Part shown: one piece after another, positions 62,177-64,000 of the stretch | Position numbering within the stretch: position 1 is the first letter of the stretch | Layout: each line of letters begins with the position of its first letter | Translations under genes and position numbers: made by a program | NCBI RefSeq assembly: GCF_019924045.1 | Contig: NZ_JAHXBN010000022.1 | Location: 1 to 64,000 of the forward strand | Direction of reading: 5' to 3' | Length of the DNA: 64,000 nucleotides | Source: Dyadobacter fermentans | Lineage (GTDB): Bacteria > Bacteroidota > Bacteroidia > Cytophagales > Spirosomataceae | The notes under the pieces: generated by a model | Database searches by the model: none | What the model saw: only the letters and a program-made list of their open reading frames with translations | Told to the model about the DNA's origin: nothing

Positions 62177-63781
62177 CTAGGACAAAATGAGTTCCTTCTC
62201 CACCTCAATCTCCCGCAGAAAATGTGCATCATGCGATACTACTAGCAATGTCCCGCGATATTCGTTAATCGCCGCGGTGAGTATGCCGATGTTCTGAATG
62301 TCGAGGTTGTTGGTCGGTTCGTCGAGGATGATCATATCCGGTGCTTGCGTGGAAATGGCCAAGGAACAAAGCATGAGCCGCATTTTTTCACCGCCGCTGA
62401 GGTTGGCGCACGGTTTATCCCAATATTCCCGCGTAAACAAAAAGCGGTTGAGACGGATCTTGATGTCGTGCTCCTGCAAAGCCCCCGAATTGAATTGCTG
62501 TGCCTGCTCGTAAACAGTCAATGCATTGTTGATCAGCGAGTAATCCTGATCGATATAAATCGATTTGAAATCCGCTCGTTCCAGTATGGCCGGCGTTTCA
62601 GGACCTGTTACAGGTTGAAGTTCGCCCAGGATCATCCGTATCAATGTCGTTTTGCCGGATCCGTTAGCACCCTTAATGGCAAGGCGCTCGCCGCTGGTGA
62701 TCTGGAAATCGAGGTTATCGGGCCAGAGGGGCCGGTCATCGTAAGTGAAATTGACTTGTTTCGCATTGATCAGAATTTTGCCCCTGTGCAGTGAAGAATT
62801 GTCAAAATCGAGCTTCATTTTATCGATCGCAGGCAGTTCGCTCCGTAAATGGCTGAGCTCCTGGGCTATTCCGCCTACTTTTTCGGCGTGAATGCCTTTC
62901 ATCCGCGCAGTGCTCCGCTCCGCGCTGTTACGAAATGCGTTCTGAACGATCGTGGGCAGCCCGGCCTTCTCTTGTTTCTTCTTTCCGCGCGCATCCAGTT
63001 TCTGCTGCCGCTCCATTGCCTCCCTTTCAACCTCTTTAGCCTTGCGAAGTGCCTTTTCTTTCGCTTTTACATCGAGATTCAACGCCTCGTTTTCGATGGC
63101 TTTTTGCGCTGTATAGAAGTCGTAATTGCCGCCGTACGCGGTAATGCCCCTTTTGCTGAGCTCGCAGACGGTATCAAGTAAGTTCAGTAGCGTTCTGTCA
63201 TGGCTCACTGCGACGAGCGTATTGCCTGTCGAGCGGATATAGTCGTATAAAAGTGCCCGGCCAGCGGTATCGAGGTGGTTGCTGGGCTCATCGAGCAGCA
63301 CAATATCGGGCTCGTGAATCATGATTCCCGCCAGGAAAACCTTCGTTTTTTGCCCTCCACTTAACTCGGCCATAGGCTGGGAAAGGGAGATTCCGTGAAG
63401 TTGCCAGTGCGCGAAAGCCTCCTGGCAGCGCTCTTCGATGCCCCAGTCATCATCGAGTAATTCAAGGTTGATGTCTGTCAAATGCCCTTCCAGGATTTCC
63501 CGGAGCGCCAGTAATTTATCGTGAATGCCCAACGCTTCCGCAATCGTCAAAGCATTATACTGGCCAAACAACTGGGGAACGAAATAGGGTTTTGAATCCG
63601 CCCCTGCCGTTCCGGACGTGGGCTTTAACCTTCCCCCCAAAATGCCGAGCAAAGTAGATTTCCCCGCGCCGTTGTTGCCTATGAGCGCGATTTTATCCTG
63701 TTTATTTACAGTAAGATTTATATCGGAAAACAGCACGTCCCGGTTGGGGTGTGCATACGTAACACCTTGCAAAAAAAGCAT
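62177..63781 (-). CDS. ABC-F family ATP-binding protein
   Basis: 534 residues from the ATG at 63781 (MLFLQGVTY), the typical ABC-F beginning; a start at 63835 adds 18 residues. Two ABC domains: the first has Walker A IGNNGAGKST, signature ELSGGQKTKVFLAGIMI and Walker B IVLLDEPSNHLDT; the second has GANGSGKTT, LSGGEKMRLMLCSLA and IILDEPTNNLDI. A charged linker (about 235-320) lies between them. There are no membrane segments: ABC-F proteins act on ribosomes (translation factors or antibiotic protection), not in transport. Confidence 0.92.
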   Translation of the reverse strand: MLFLQGVTYAHPNRDVLFSDINLTVNKQDKIALIGNNGAGKSTLLGILGGRLKPTSGTAGADSKPYFVPQLFGQYNALTIAEALGIHDKLLALREILEGHLTDINLELLDDDWGIEERCQEAFAHWQLHGISLSQPMAELSGGQKTKVFLAGIMIHEPDIVLLDEPSNHLDTAGRALLYDYIRSTGNTLVAVSHDRTLLNLLDTVCELSKRGITAYGGNYDFYTAQKAIENEALNLDVKAKEKALRKAKEVEREAMERQQKLDARGKKKQEKAGLPTIVQNAFRNSAERSTARMKGIHAEKVGGIAQELSHLRSELPAIDKMKLDFDNSSLHRGKILINAKQVNFTYDDRPLWPDNLDFQITSGERLAIKGANGSGKTTLIRMILGELQPVTGPETPAILERADFKSIYIDQDYSLINNALTVYEQAQQFNSGALQEHDIKIRLNRFLFTREYWDKPCANLSGGEKMRLMLCSLAISTQAPDMIILDEPTNNLDIQNIGILTAAINEYRGTLLVVSHDAHFLREIEVEKELILS

Positions 63782-64000
63782 AGAAAATTTCTTTTGAGAA
63801 TGAATAATAGCAGCCGCCATCACGGCCGCGTGCATTTATTTTCCTGAAAGAAATGATCTCCTACACCTGGTGTTTCCGGTTGGTGAATAATGATGCAAAG
63901 GTAAGAATAAATCCCGAAAGTGTATTAGGTTAACAATCGGTGACTCTATTGCGGCCATTTTAGTCAAACAAGCTGGTTTGGCGATATGGCGCTTCCAGTT

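Overview
The window comes from a member of the Bacteroidota, most likely a Cytophagales (Dyadobacter-like) genome with roughly 50% GC. The evidence is: type IX secretion (T9SS) C-terminal sorting domains on two giant surface proteins, a SusC/SusD polysaccharide utilisation locus (PUL) driven by an ECF sigma/FecR pair, Bat-type aerotolerance genes, propeller-type sensor kinases, and promoters resembling the Bacteroidota TAnnTTTG -7 box with no obvious Shine-Dalgarno sequences. The genus is inferred.

Layout. 1-2.1 kb: end of a T9SS-secreted protein, then tRNA-Ser(GGA). 2.3-14.8 kb: a mostly minus-strand core block (L-asparaginase, TatD nuclease, polysaccharide deacetylase, GltD/GltB glutamate synthase, a STAS protein, PurC, a Bat-like TPR + VWA pair). 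14.9-16.6 kb: tRNA-Ser(GCT), tRNA-Pro(TGG), tRNA-Arg(TCT), then about 1.2 kb of foreign-looking DNA bounded by broken tRNA-Arg copies. 16.6-18.3 kb: two lipoproteins. 18.5-30.3 kb: a complete PUL (ECF sigma, FecR, SusC with STN domain, SusD, GH97, GH95-like, ThuA). 30.4-32.8 kb: a probable TetR-controlled operon for small membrane proteins and a diheme cytochrome lipoprotein, preceded by a perfect 17-bp-arm palindrome. 32.9-37.6 kb: an ECF sigma factor with an anti-sigma/beta-barrel fusion, two lipoproteins related to the one at 17.2 kb, and a small outer-membrane protein. 37.6-44.1 kb: a giant propeller histidine kinase and four NarL-type response regulators, two with Glu at the phospho-acceptor position.

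44.2-51.1 kb is the most interesting region: a candidate class I lanthipeptide locus. It holds a LanC-like protein lacking the expected zinc cysteines, a full-length LanB dehydratase, a LytTR regulator with its LytS-type kinase, and a previously unmarked 50-residue precursor candidate (50891-51043) with its own upstream repeats and a strong terminator. No dedicated transporter or leader protease is visible. 51.3-55.3 kb: a 14-repeat FG-GAP T9SS protein. 55.4-63.8 kb: ordinary accessory genes (two AraC regulators, GNAT, SDR, pirin, a MuiA-family protein with a SusC-like insert, an ABC-F ATPase).

In the PUL, SusC/SusD would bind and import a glycan trimmed by the GH97 and GH95-like enzymes; the STN domain of SusC would signal through FecR to release the ECF sigma factor. 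In the lanthipeptide locus, LanB would dehydrate Ser/Thr in the precursor, the LanC-like protein may cyclise or merely bind it, and the LytTR system probably controls expression. No IS element, CRISPR array, rRNA or replication origin was seen.
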